Source: Rhodothermales bacterium (GTDB lineage: Bacteria; Bacteroidota; Rhodothermia; Rhodothermales; Bin80). From it: a stretch of 64,000 nt of DNA. The notes under the pieces are model-generated. The model was not told the DNA's origin, made no database searches, and saw only the letters and a list, made by a program, of their open reading frames with translations. Positions 18,579 through 26,463 of this stretch are shown one piece after another. The position numbers and the translations under genes are program-made. Numbering within the stretch: position 1 is the first letter of the stretch; the number at the start of each line of letters is the position of its first letter. Where the stretch lies: assembly GCA_951812585.1 (NCBI GenBank), contig OX638318.1:2850380-2914379 (forward strand), written 5' to 3'.

Positions 18579-19499
18579 ATGAAACATCTTCATGCAACCG
18601 TGACCTGGTGTCTGGCCATCGTGATGGCAGCGGCGGCGTGCCTGGCCGCGCAGCATGCCGCCGGGCAAGAAGCCCAGAGCCTGTCGCTTATAATCAGGGA
18701 TAACGTGGTCCGTATCAACGGCCGGGAGATCCCAAAAGACGACTTACCAGCCGCTTTGGAGGTTCGCGGTGTTGATGTGCACTATACGTTTAACTCATCT
18801 GATCAGAACGAGCATCCGCTAATCAGTCTTAACGGCGTGTTGTTTGAGATCACAGAGGACGGCCTTGCGCTGGTGGAAGGAGAAGTCGCCAAAGCCCTTA
18901 GCTCACCATCACCGGATGGTGCCATGAAGAAGTTCCGGATCACGGCATACGCGTGGCCCCAGCCCACGCTGGCCTACCAGGGTCCGGCGGTCACTCCCGA
19001 ACGGCTTGCGGAGATGGCAAAAAAGACACGGAAGGCGTCGATGGAGCTGGAGAATTATTTCACTGGCCTTTCGATAACTGCAGATGCGATAACCTGGGAG
19101 ATGGAGTCGTTGAAGAAAGCGAGTGCCCAGGTCGCCGAAGCTGCCCGCACCATGGAGGTGCTGCCGCAGATGGAGATTATACGATACTTGCGCAGCCTGC
19201 AGGCGGATGAAAACCTGTACGGCTTTCTGGAACAGGAGTTTACAATGGAAAGTGAAGTGCTTGAGCTGACGAGCACCATCAACCGGATGCCCTACGGGGC
19301 GGACCGTGAACAGCAACTGGAAGTGCTGCGCAGCAAGCTCGGGAGCATCTTTGAGCTCAAGCAAGAAAACCGCCGCCGGGAGATTGAGAAGCTCGAGGCG
19401 GCACTCAGGGCGCTCCAGGAACGCCTTGAGGAGCGCAGCCAGTTGCGCGAGGAAATCATCGAGCAGCGGCTGCAGGAGCTACTAGACAGCCAGTTCTAA
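18579..19499 (+). CDS. Secreted coiled-coil protein A of a three-paralogue set
   Basis: The product is 306 aa from the ATG at 18579, where a signal peptide begins (MKHLHATVTWCLAIVMAAAA, cleavage near AAGQ). The middle is mixed. The last about 100 residues are charged heptad-like helix (EIEKLEAALRALQERLEERS) ending LREEIIEQRLQELLDSQF. That end matches the REAIIQRRLxQLLG ends of the next two genes. I recognise no named family; a periplasmic structural or stress role downstream of the sigma factor is an inference. Confidence 0.75.
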   Translation: MKHLHATVTWCLAIVMAAAACLAAQHAAGQEAQSLSLIIRDNVVRINGREIPKDDLPAALEVRGVDVHYTFNSSDQNEHPLISLNGVLFEITEDGLALVEGEVAKALSSPSPDGAMKKFRITAYAWPQPTLAYQGPAVTPERLAEMAKKTRKASMELENYFTGLSITADAITWEMESLKKASAQVAEAARTMEVLPQMEIIRYLRSLQADENLYGFLEQEFTMESEVLELTSTINRMPYGADREQQLEVLRSKLGSIFELKQENRRREIEKLEAALRALQERLEERSQLREEIIEQRLQELLDSQF

Positions 19500-19520
19500 C
19501 AACTTAGTCTAACAACTTAG
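19495..19520 (+). repeat. 13-bp perfect tandem repeat spanning a stop codon
   Basis: tctaacaacttag occurs twice back to back (19495-19507, 19508-19520). The first copy contains the TAA stop of the upstream gene. The second ends in the Shine-Dalgarno sequence AGGAGG (19519-19524) of the next gene. The following GAGGGCCCCCTC can fold back on that ribosome-binding site. Confidence 0.75.
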
Positions 19521-19532
19521 GAGGGCCCCCTC

Positions 19533-20276
19533 ATGAAACGAAACACGCTCATAACGCGCATCATCTACGCATGCGCGCTGGTGCTGCTTTGCCCGTGGAT
19601 GGTCGCGGCTCAGGAGAAAGCACCCGAACCAAAGCCCGGCACCATCGTGATCCAGTACGACGGAAAATCCGTGCAGCTGAGCTATCCAGACGGCGCCACG
19701 GACGACAATCCGCTGCTGCGGGCGGACGAAATTATTCTGTACGATGCCGAGGGCAACCGCTTTGTCTACAAGACTATGGATGATCTGGATCCGAAGTTGG
19801 CAGCGACGATGGACAGTCTGACCGTGTGGAGCAAGGACATGGACACATGGAACGCAGACATTGCTCGTGGACTCACTGTTCGGCGTGATCCAGATCGTGG
19901 CGTTAGCATTGTCAGGCAGTTTGCCAACGATCGGCTCTTGCCCCTGTTCGAATCGCACTTTTCCGATTCCTGGCAGTATGGTACGTTGGAACAGCGCAAA
20001 AAGCTGACGGAGATGGAGACCGAAGCCCGCGACCTGGCTGTGCAGGCTCGCCGCGCAGAAGGGCAGGAGCAAAAGGCGTTGGAGGAAGCGCTCGAGGAAA
20101 AGCTGCAAATGATATTTGTGCTGAAGCTGGAGATGCGGGAAGCATCGGTGCGGGAGCTGCGTGCAGAGGCGGATGAGGTTGAAACGGCGCTTGCGGAGCG
20201 CGCGTCGAATCGCGAGGCGATCATTCAGCGACGCTTGGATCAGCTCCTGGGCCGATCTTCGAAGTACGACTGGTAA
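19533..20276 (+). CDS. Secreted coiled-coil protein B of a three-paralogue set
   Basis: The 247-aa product has a signal peptide (YACALVLLCPWMVAAQ) and a short beta-type region (GTIVIQYDGKSVQLSYPDG). A long charged helix follows (EQRKKLTEMETEARDLAVQA..EEKLQMIFVLKLEMREASV), ending NREAIIQRRLDQLLGRSSKYDW. The end is nearly the same as that of the third paralogue (GRSSKFDW). It has the clearest ribosome-binding site of the group: AGGAGG, 8 nt before the ATG. Confidence 0.8.
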   Translation: MKRNTLITRIIYACALVLLCPWMVAAQEKAPEPKPGTIVIQYDGKSVQLSYPDGATDDNPLLRADEIILYDAEGNRFVYKTMDDLDPKLAATMDSLTVWSKDMDTWNADIARGLTVRRDPDRGVSIVRQFANDRLLPLFESHFSDSWQYGTLEQRKKLTEMETEARDLAVQARRAEGQEQKALEEALEEKLQMIFVLKLEMREASVRELRAEADEVETALAERASNREAIIQRRLDQLLGRSSKYDW

Positions 20277-20420
20277 GGAACATCGCCGCCCGCGGCTTTG
20301 TCACAGCGGCCTGTGCAGTGCGTGGATAGACCAGGGCGCGTTCAACGGCCTGTACCAGCGGTATGGTGGCGCAAGACCTCATATGCACTCCCCAGGCATG
20401 GCGCAGCGCCCAATGCGCCT

Positions 20421-20442
20421 GCGGCACCCGCGGTGGTGCCGC
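20421..20442. repeat. 8-bp perfect inverted repeat between paralogues
   Basis: GCGGCACC, CGCGGT, GGTGCCGC lies in the 252-nt spacer between the second and third paralogue. No T-run follows. It could attenuate transcription or protect mRNA ends; the rest of the spacer shows no gene. Confidence 0.45.
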
Positions 20443-20528
20443 GGCAAGACTCTTGCTGATGCTTGTACACTATGCTGGTGCAAAGCCAGATGAGACAGCT
20501 AACCAATAACCAATCCGGAGATGAACCC

Positions 20529-21257
20529 ATGAAGATTTACTTTCGTGCTTGTATGCTGATGCTGCTGATTCCGCTTGTTGGAATAGCCGCAGCCCAAGAG
20601 CCCGCAGAGGAGCGGGTGATCGTGATCAGTGGCGGTGAGGACGCTACGATCAAGATTGTAGGCGGCGACAATGAGGAGCTGGAGCAACGGACCTGGTTCG
20701 ATGTAGGGAGATTCATCGAGTCCATCACCACATACCGGGGGGAAGATGGCAAGACTGTAATTGTTATGCGAAAGCGTGACAGCCAGGTACCGCTGCAGTT
20801 CGCGGTGGTCGAAGCAACTGCAGCTGCTCTCCAGCGAGCGAGGATGGCCGAAGCAGCTGATGCCCAGCGAGCGAGGGTGCAATCGCTCTTGCTTCCAAAC
20901 AGGCTCTATGCCGAGCGATATGGCAGCGACCTTTACCTCCGCTCGCATAGCGGCCATAGCGGCACGGCTGAGGAGCGAAGGCGGCTCTCCGAACTGGAAA
21001 GTGAATCGAGGACTTTGGCAGGTAAAGCGCGCGCGGCCAAGGGTGAGGAGCGGGCGTCGCTGGAGGATGAGCTTTACGACCTCTTGGACAGCATATTTGA
21101 TTTTAAGCAGGACATGTACTTCGGGACAATCGAAGAAATGGAGGAGCACATGATGACCGCCGAGGAGGCGCTTGAGGAGCGCGAGGAGAATCGGGAGGCC
21201 ATCATTCAGCGGCGCCTGAGTCAGCTCCTGGGACGCAGTTCCAAGTTTGATTGGTAG
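20529..21257 (+). CDS. Secreted coiled-coil protein C of a three-paralogue set
   Basis: From the ATG at 20529 the product is 242 aa, with signal peptide MKIYFRACMLMLLIPLVGIAAAQ. It then has a beta-type stretch (ERVIVISGGEDATIKIVGGD) and a charged helical half with EERRRLSELESESRTLAGKARAAK, ending NREAIIQRRLSQLLGRSSKFDW. Layout and end match the gene at 19533, so the two arose by duplication. The wider spacing upstream suggests a separate promoter or processing site. Confidence 0.8.
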   Translation: MKIYFRACMLMLLIPLVGIAAAQEPAEERVIVISGGEDATIKIVGGDNEELEQRTWFDVGRFIESITTYRGEDGKTVIVMRKRDSQVPLQFAVVEATAAALQRARMAEAADAQRARVQSLLLPNRLYAERYGSDLYLRSHSGHSGTAEERRRLSELESESRTLAGKARAAKGEERASLEDELYDLLDSIFDFKQDMYFGTIEEMEEHMMTAEEALEEREENREAIIQRRLSQLLGRSSKFDW

Positions 21258-21281
21258 ATAAGCGGTGCGTTGCTATCTTTG
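21251..21281 (+). promoter_or_regulatory. Candidate Bacteroidota-type promoter for apt
   Basis: TATCTTTG at 21274-21281 fits the TAnnTTTG -7 element, with a TTG 20 nt upstream (21251-21253) in the position of the -33 element. It lies 21 nt before the apt start codon. This is a pattern match only. Confidence 0.45.
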
Positions 21282-21302
21282 GCCGCGACTACGCGGCAGA
21301 CC

Positions 21303-21830
21303 ATGGGAGCAGCGCGCAGCCTTCAAGCGGCGATAAGGACCATACCGGACTTTCCAGAGCCGGGGATCCAATTCAAGGACATCACGCCCCTGTTGGCGGA
21401 CCCGGTGCTGCTTGAAGCAGCCGTGGGGTGCTTGGCGGAGCCCTATGTGGGGCAGGGCATAGACAAGGTTGTCGGCATTGAGTCCCGTGGCTTTATCCTG
21501 GGCTCCATGCTGGCGCTGCGGCTTGGTGCAGGCTTTGTGCCCGTCCGCAAGAAAGGCAAGCTGCCACACAAGACGATCCGCGCCGCGTACGGGCTGGAGT
21601 ACGGTAGCGATGTCATCGAGATGCATGTGGATGCCTTAACACTTGGTGAGCGCGTGCTCATACACGATGATGTGATTGCCACCGGTGGCACCGCGGCAGC
21701 GTGTTTTGACCTGGTGTCGCAGGTCGGGGCCACCGTAGTGGGCTACTCCTTCCTGATAGAGCTTTCTCTCCTGAATGGCCGTGTGAAGCTGCCCGATGGT
21801 GTGGCGTTCAACGCCCTGCTGGAGGCATAG
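21303..21830 (+). CDS. apt: Adenine phosphoribosyltransferase
   Basis: The 175-aa protein shows the family start (AAIRTIPDFPEPGIQFKDIT), the middle VGIESRGFILGSMLALRLG, and the PRPP-binding loop VLIHDDVIATGGTAAA. It salvages adenine to AMP using PRPP in the cytoplasm. Length is typical. The ATG at 21303 is favoured because it gives the usual distance to IPDFP. Transcription is likely its own, from the candidate promoter just upstream. It converges with ridA. Confidence 0.95.
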   Translation: MGAARSLQAAIRTIPDFPEPGIQFKDITPLLADPVLLEAAVGCLAEPYVGQGIDKVVGIESRGFILGSMLALRLGAGFVPVRKKGKLPHKTIRAAYGLEYGSDVIEMHVDALTLGERVLIHDDVIATGGTAAACFDLVSQVGATVVGYSFLIELSLLNGRVKLPDGVAFNALLEA

Positions 21831-21949
21831 GGACCGCTTGCTGGAGCGCTTTGCACCAAGGCAACAGGCGTGCTGCTGAAAAGCCGCCGGTGCGCAATAT
21901 GAGCGGTATGCTACCAGGGATTAGTCGCTGCACGCATCTGAGTGCGCGT

Positions 21950-22351
21950 CTAGGCGACGGCGGTGCAGGAGATGGCAATGGCGGCGCCGCGGGGGAGGGC
22001 CGAGACCTGCATCGTTTCGCGGCAGGGCGGCTGGTCGTCAAAGTAGTTGGAATAGGCCTCGTTGACTTGGGCGTAGTCGTTGATATCGGTAAGACAGATT
22101 CGGCAGTGGACGACGTGTTCATAGCCCATGCTGGCAGCCTTGAGCAAAGCGCCAATAGTGTCCAGAATGCAGTGCGTCTGGTCTACAACGCCGCCGTCGA
22201 TGAGGCTCTGCGTTGTGGGGTCAATAGCAATCTGGCCCGAGCAGAAGAGCATGTTACCGACCTTCAGGGCTTGACTGTACGGGCCGATCGCGGCGGGAGC
22301 GAGCCGCGAGGAGACGGCGATCCTCGATGAGGCTTGGCGTTGACGAGTCAT
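21950..22351 (-). CDS. ridA: RidA-family enamine/imine deaminase
   Basis: The 133-aa product carries the RidA signature APAAIGPYSQALKVGN, LFCSGQIAIDP, and the ring-closing region YAQVNEAYSNYF..PCRETMQVSALPRGA with the substrate-binding Arg. RidA proteins hydrolyse reactive 2-aminoacrylate and related imines. The N-terminus is about 10 residues longer than usual; an internal start is possible. It lies convergent with apt and divergent from the SDR gene. Confidence 0.92.
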   Translation of the reverse strand: MTRQRQASSRIAVSSRLAPAAIGPYSQALKVGNMLFCSGQIAIDPTTQSLIDGGVVDQTHCILDTIGALLKAASMGYEHVVHCRICLTDINDYAQVNEAYSNYFDDQPPCRETMQVSALPRGAAIAISCTAVA

Positions 22352-22480
22352 AAGCGTCAGGGTCTATGCTCTCAGGTTAAAAATCCTGCTTGCGACGGGC
22401 GAATTCAAACGAAGTTTTTCTTAAGAATGGCCGGCAAAATGCTGGTCTGAGGCGTACAACAGGCAAAAATCATTATTCCT

Positions 22481-23293
22481 ATGGATCTTGGCTTACAGGA
22501 TCGCACTGTGTTTGTCGCCGGTGCCAGCAGCGGCCTCGGCTTGGCAGCGGCCACAGCGCTGGCGCGTGAGGGCTGCAAGGTGGCCATATGCTCGCGGAGC
22601 GCGCCGCGCCTTGCTGATGCCAGGGAGGAGATCATGCGCGCCGCGGGCGTTGCGCCGGAGCGCGTGGCGGTGGTGCGCTGCAACGTTGTGGACGAAGATC
22701 AGATCAAGGCGGCCATTGCGCAGACTGTGGACCGGTTTGGTGGATTGCACATCCTGCTTACCAATGCGGGTGGGCCGCCTACGGGGCTCATTGACGACTT
22801 TGATGCACAAGGATGGCGCAGCGGTTTGGAGCTGAACCTCGTGAGCACCATCAACCTGTGTCGGCACGCCCTCCCGGAATTGCGCGCAGCGGCACGAAAG
22901 GACGGCCATGCACGGATCGTGATGGTGACCTCCATAGCAGCGAAGCAGCCCATCCAGACGCTGTACCTTTCCAATACGGCCCGGGCCGGCGTGCAGGGGT
23001 TCGCCAAGACACTTTCGGAAGAGGTGGGCGCGGATGGCATCACGGTCAACACCATCCTGCCGGGATTTACGCGGACGGCCCGCTTGAAGCATCTGGTGGA
23101 GGACATTCAGGCGCGCACCGGGAAGACGGCGGCGGAAGTAGAGGCCGGCTGGGCGGCCGATGCGGCGCTTCGCCGGCTGGGCGAACCGGCGGAGTTTGCG
23201 GCCACGGTGGCGTTTCTGGCCAGCAGGCCCGCAGCCTACATCACAGGCGTGGCTCTTCCGGTCGATGGCGGGTATTCGAAGCATGTTTTCTAG
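22481..23293 (+). CDS. SDR-family oxidoreductase with altered catalytic motif
   Basis: The 270-aa Rossmann protein has the dinucleotide site GASSGLG (Gly14, Gly18, Gly20), CNVVDEDQI, LLTNAGGPPTG and the C-terminal FLASRPAAYITGVALPVDGGYS of the FabG-like group. The catalytic Ser is present in MVTSIAAKQP. Where YxxxK is expected the sequence is LYLSNTARAGVQGFAKTL: Tyr is followed at +4 by Thr, so the usual Lys is missing. Such LSNxxR variants are a recognisable SDR subgroup annotated as 3-oxoacyl-ACP-reductase-like, with substrate unknown. It is followed after 34 nt by mnmA. Confidence 0.85.
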   Translation: MDLGLQDRTVFVAGASSGLGLAAATALAREGCKVAICSRSAPRLADAREEIMRAAGVAPERVAVVRCNVVDEDQIKAAIAQTVDRFGGLHILLTNAGGPPTGLIDDFDAQGWRSGLELNLVSTINLCRHALPELRAAARKDGHARIVMVTSIAAKQPIQTLYLSNTARAGVQGFAKTLSEEVGADGITVNTILPGFTRTARLKHLVEDIQARTGKTAAEVEAGWAADAALRRLGEPAEFAATVAFLASRPAAYITGVALPVDGGYSKHVF

Positions 23294-23327
23294 GGCAGTG
23301 GATAGCGGACCTCGAAGGGACAGCCAT

Positions 23328-24470
23328 ATGAAGCAGCGGGTGCTCGTTGCAATGAGCGGCGGCGTGGATTCGTCGGTCGCTGCGGTGCTCTTGCATAAGC
23401 AGGGCTACGAGGTCATCGGCATTACGATGAAGACGTGGGACTATGCACAGAGCGGCCCCAGGAGCAGCAAGGTGGTGGGTTGCTGCACGCTGGAGTCCAT
23501 GAATGATGCACGCCGCGTGGCGTTGTCGCATGGATTTGTACACTTCATCGTGGATCTGCGCGAGGAATTTGGCGACTGGGTTATAACGCGTTTCACGGGC
23601 GAATATCTTGCCGGACGCACGCCCAACCCTTGTGTGCTGTGCAATACACACATCAAGTGGGAGGCGCTGCTGCGGCGCGCAGACGACCTGGACTGCGCCT
23701 ACATTGCTACGGGCCATTATGCATGTGTACGCAAGGAAGGGGGTCGTTGGGTGGTGTCGCGTGGCATCGATTTAAACAAGGATCAGAGCTACGCACTTTG
23801 GGGATTGCCGCAAGCGCATTTGGCGCGCACGCTGTTTCCGCTGGGTGCGTATACCAAGCCTGAGATTCGCGCGATGGCAGCAGACTATGGGCTCACGCAT
23901 GTAGCGAACAAGCCCGATTCCTACGAGATATGCTTCATTCCTGACAACGACTACCGCAGGTTTCTGAAGGATCGCGTGGATGGTCTGCGGGAGCGGATTG
24001 CAGGCGGGCCCTTTATTCTGGAGGACGGCACTGTGATCGGGCAGCATTCAGGCTATCCGTTCTACACGATCGGTCAGCGCCACGGACTGGGTTTGGCCCT
24101 TGGTTATCCGGTCTACGTCACCGCGATTGATCCAGAGACGAACACCGTGACGGTCGGACCGCGCGAAGCGCTCCTGAAGGCGCACCTGTTGGCCCGCCAA
24201 ATCAACCTTGTCAAGTATCCTAATCTCCGGAGAGAGCACCTTGCGACCGGCAAGATCCGGTACAAGGATCCGGGTGCGCCGTGCCTCGTGCAGCAATGCG
24301 GCGATGACGAATTGACGGTTTCTTTTGCCGTTCAGCGCACCGCGATCACACCGGGGCAATCGGTTGTGCTTTATGAGGAGGACGATGTGCTGGGCGGCGG
24401 GTGGATAGCAGCATCATGGCGCGCCGGTGAAACACCTGCAAACACGACAGCGGCCTATATTGCGGCATGA
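23328..24470 (+). CDS. mnmA: tRNA-specific 2-thiouridylase MnmA
   Basis: The 380-aa protein has the PP-loop SGGVDSS (residues 10-16), the catalytic Cys102 region NPCVLCNTHIKW, GHYACV, NKDQSYALWGL, and the second active-site Cys202 in SYEICFIPDND. The C-terminal beta-barrel domain is complete. MnmA activates and thiolates uridine 34 of tRNA-Glu, -Gln and -Lys. The ATG at 23328 places the PP-loop at the usual distance from the start. The stop overlaps the next start by ATGA. Confidence 0.95.
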   Translation: MKQRVLVAMSGGVDSSVAAVLLHKQGYEVIGITMKTWDYAQSGPRSSKVVGCCTLESMNDARRVALSHGFVHFIVDLREEFGDWVITRFTGEYLAGRTPNPCVLCNTHIKWEALLRRADDLDCAYIATGHYACVRKEGGRWVVSRGIDLNKDQSYALWGLPQAHLARTLFPLGAYTKPEIRAMAADYGLTHVANKPDSYEICFIPDNDYRRFLKDRVDGLRERIAGGPFILEDGTVIGQHSGYPFYTIGQRHGLGLALGYPVYVTAIDPETNTVTVGPREALLKAHLLARQINLVKYPNLRREHLATGKIRYKDPGAPCLVQQCGDDELTVSFAVQRTAITPGQSVVLYEEDDVLGGGWIAASWRAGETPANTTAAYIAA

Positions 24471-24796
24471 GGCTTCGCGCGGCCACCTTCGCTCTTGCTC
24501 TTCTGGTGCTGCCTTCGTGCACGACTGCACAGCAGCAGGCGGAACCCACTGAACCTGATCCTGCAATGCCGATGGATACTATTACCGGTACGGGTACGAT
24601 ACGCTACCAGGACATTGCCGGCGGCTTCTACGGCATTGTCGGGGATGATGGCAAAAGGTACGATCCAGGTACGCTCGACGAAGCTTTTCAGCAGGATGGC
24701 TTGCGCGTCAAGTTCGTTTTGCGGAGGCTGGAGGGCGTGATGTCCATGCGCATGTGGGGCATCATCACCGAGGTCGTGAGCCTGGAGGCAATCTAG
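24467..24796 (+). CDS. Small lipoprotein
   Basis: The 109-aa product has signal peptide MRLRAATFALALLVLPSC, with an LPSC lipobox (Cys18), an acidic/proline linker, and a compact domain with TGTGTIRYQDIAGGFYGIVGD and LRVKFVLRRLEGVMSMRMWG. The latter resembles small OB-like lipoprotein domains, but I cannot name a family firmly. Overlap with mnmA suggests co-translation. Confidence 0.7.
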   Translation: MRLRAATFALALLVLPSCTTAQQQAEPTEPDPAMPMDTITGTGTIRYQDIAGGFYGIVGDDGKRYDPGTLDEAFQQDGLRVKFVLRRLEGVMSMRMWGIITEVVSLEAI

Positions 24797-24895
24797 GCAC
24801 CACACAACCGCACGTCATTGCGAGCCGCGATCGGCAGCACCGTGGGTACGGTGCTCCACAATCCAGGCACCACACAAACACGTGTCATTGTGAGC
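24795..24895. repeat. Pair of about 30-bp imperfect direct repeats
   Basis: A segment starting aggcaccacacaa and running on to gtcattg, then gagc, occurs at 24795-24825 and again at 24865-24895, differing at a few positions. The two copies fill the gap between the lipoprotein stop and the next start codon. The GTCATTG-type core resembles dispersed intergenic repeats seen in other bacteria. Confidence 0.6.
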
Positions 24896-26233
24896 ATGAA
24901 CAAGCGGACTTTTTTAAGGACTGCGGGTGCCTTCGTTGCGGGCTCGATGATGGCACCGTTGGGATGTCGTATCGAGGAGCCTGCCGCGCCGAAGCGAACG
25001 AACTGGGCGGGCAACATCACCTACAGCACCGACCGACTGCATGTGCCCGGAAGCGTGGAGGAGCTGCAGGATATCGTTATTGCCAGTGACAAGATCCGCG
25101 CGTTGGGGTCGCGGCACTGCTTCAACACGATAGCCGACAGTCGCGCCGCGCAGGTTTCTCTGGAGCGCCTGGATGGCATCATCGCAATGGATGCCGAATC
25201 CGTTACGATTGGTGCAGGCATGCGGTACGGGACGTTATGCCCGATGCTCCACGCACAAGGTTACGGGTTGCAAAACCTTGCTTCCCTGCCACACATCAGC
25301 GTTGCGGGCGCTTGTGCGACGGCCACACATGGCTCGGGGCGCTCCAATGGCAACCTGGCTACTGCGGTGATGGCACTGGAGATGATCAAGGCTGATGGCA
25401 GCCTGGTACGGCTGACACGTGCCGACCATGGCGAGGATTTTGCGGCTGCGGTGGTGCATCTGGGTGCGCTTGGGGTTGTCACCCAGGTTACGCTGGCGAC
25501 GGAGCCGACCTACGATATGGTGCAGCATGTCTATCTGGGCTTGCCGGTGGCGGAGATGGATACGCACTTTGACGCGGTCATGGGTCTCGGGCACAGCGTG
25601 AGCATCTTTACCGATTACCGAACGGATGCCCTTACGCAGGTTTGGGTCAAGCAGCGTACCGATGAGGTTTCGGGCAATCTGCCTCCCACGCTGTTTGGCG
25701 CAAGTTTAGCCACGCGCGATGTGCACCCTGTGCTGGAGCTAAGCGCTGAAAGCTGCACGGAGCAGAGGGGCGTGCCCGGGCCCTGGTATGCGCGGCTGCC
25801 GCACTTCAAGATGGAGTTCACGCCCAGCAGCGGAAAGGAGCTTCAGAGCGAATTCTTCGTCGATGTGCACCATGCACCGGATGTCATTGACGCCCTTCGA
25901 AGCATGGCGAGCGTGTTGGCACCGCTTCTCATGATTTCTGAGATTCGAACCATCGCGGCCGATGACTTGTGGATGAGCACAGCCTACGGGCGGGATAGTG
26001 TGGCCTTTCACTTTACGTGGTATCAGGACTGGGATCTGCTGATGGCGGTTTTGCCGGAGGTGGAGTCGGTGCTTGCACCTTATGGTGCGCGTCCGCACTG
26101 GGGCAAGAACTTTCTTGTTACCCGCGAAGCGTTGGAAGCCCGCTACGAGATGCTGCCGGCGTTCCGCGCACTGGCCCGTCGCTACGACCCGGGCGGCAAG
26201 TTTCAGAACCAGTTTCTCGCCCAGTTCCTGTAG
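24896..26233 (+). CDS. FAD-dependent sugar-lactone/alditol oxidase-type lipoprotein
   Basis: From the ATG at 24896 the product is 445 aa. The N-terminus MNKRTFLRTAGAFVAGSMMAPLGC has a KR (not RR) Tat-like start and a lipobox-like Cys, implying export. The FAD-binding PCMH domain shows ALGSRHCFNTIAD, VTIGAGMRYGTLCP, and HISVAGACATATHGSGRSNGN. The C-terminal ALO-type domain ends FHFTWY, HWGKNF, YDPGGKFQNQFL. This matches the D-arabinono-lactone/L-gulonolactone/alditol oxidase family, which oxidise sugar alcohols or lactones with O2. The substrate cannot be read. Confidence 0.85.
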   Translation: MNKRTFLRTAGAFVAGSMMAPLGCRIEEPAAPKRTNWAGNITYSTDRLHVPGSVEELQDIVIASDKIRALGSRHCFNTIADSRAAQVSLERLDGIIAMDAESVTIGAGMRYGTLCPMLHAQGYGLQNLASLPHISVAGACATATHGSGRSNGNLATAVMALEMIKADGSLVRLTRADHGEDFAAAVVHLGALGVVTQVTLATEPTYDMVQHVYLGLPVAEMDTHFDAVMGLGHSVSIFTDYRTDALTQVWVKQRTDEVSGNLPPTLFGASLATRDVHPVLELSAESCTEQRGVPGPWYARLPHFKMEFTPSSGKELQSEFFVDVHHAPDVIDALRSMASVLAPLLMISEIRTIAADDLWMSTAYGRDSVAFHFTWYQDWDLLMAVLPEVESVLAPYGARPHWGKNFLVTREALEARYEMLPAFRALARRYDPGGKFQNQFLAQFL

Positions 26234-26463
26234 GCCGTCCGTTGCGCCGCGGCAGGCGCCGGTGGCGTGCTACGCTACGGCTCGCGGTCCAGCGTGCCGT
26301 ACATTTCTCTCTCGCCTGCGGTTACATCGTTACATCAGCGGCCGGCTGCGATGGCGCACGGCCACGGCGAGCGTGCACCACAGCACAGTCAAAGGGCTGG
26401 CGTGGCCGCTCCAAGAAGCAGGCGCACTTGAGCGCCAACGGCGCGTGCCACCGTAGAAACCCA

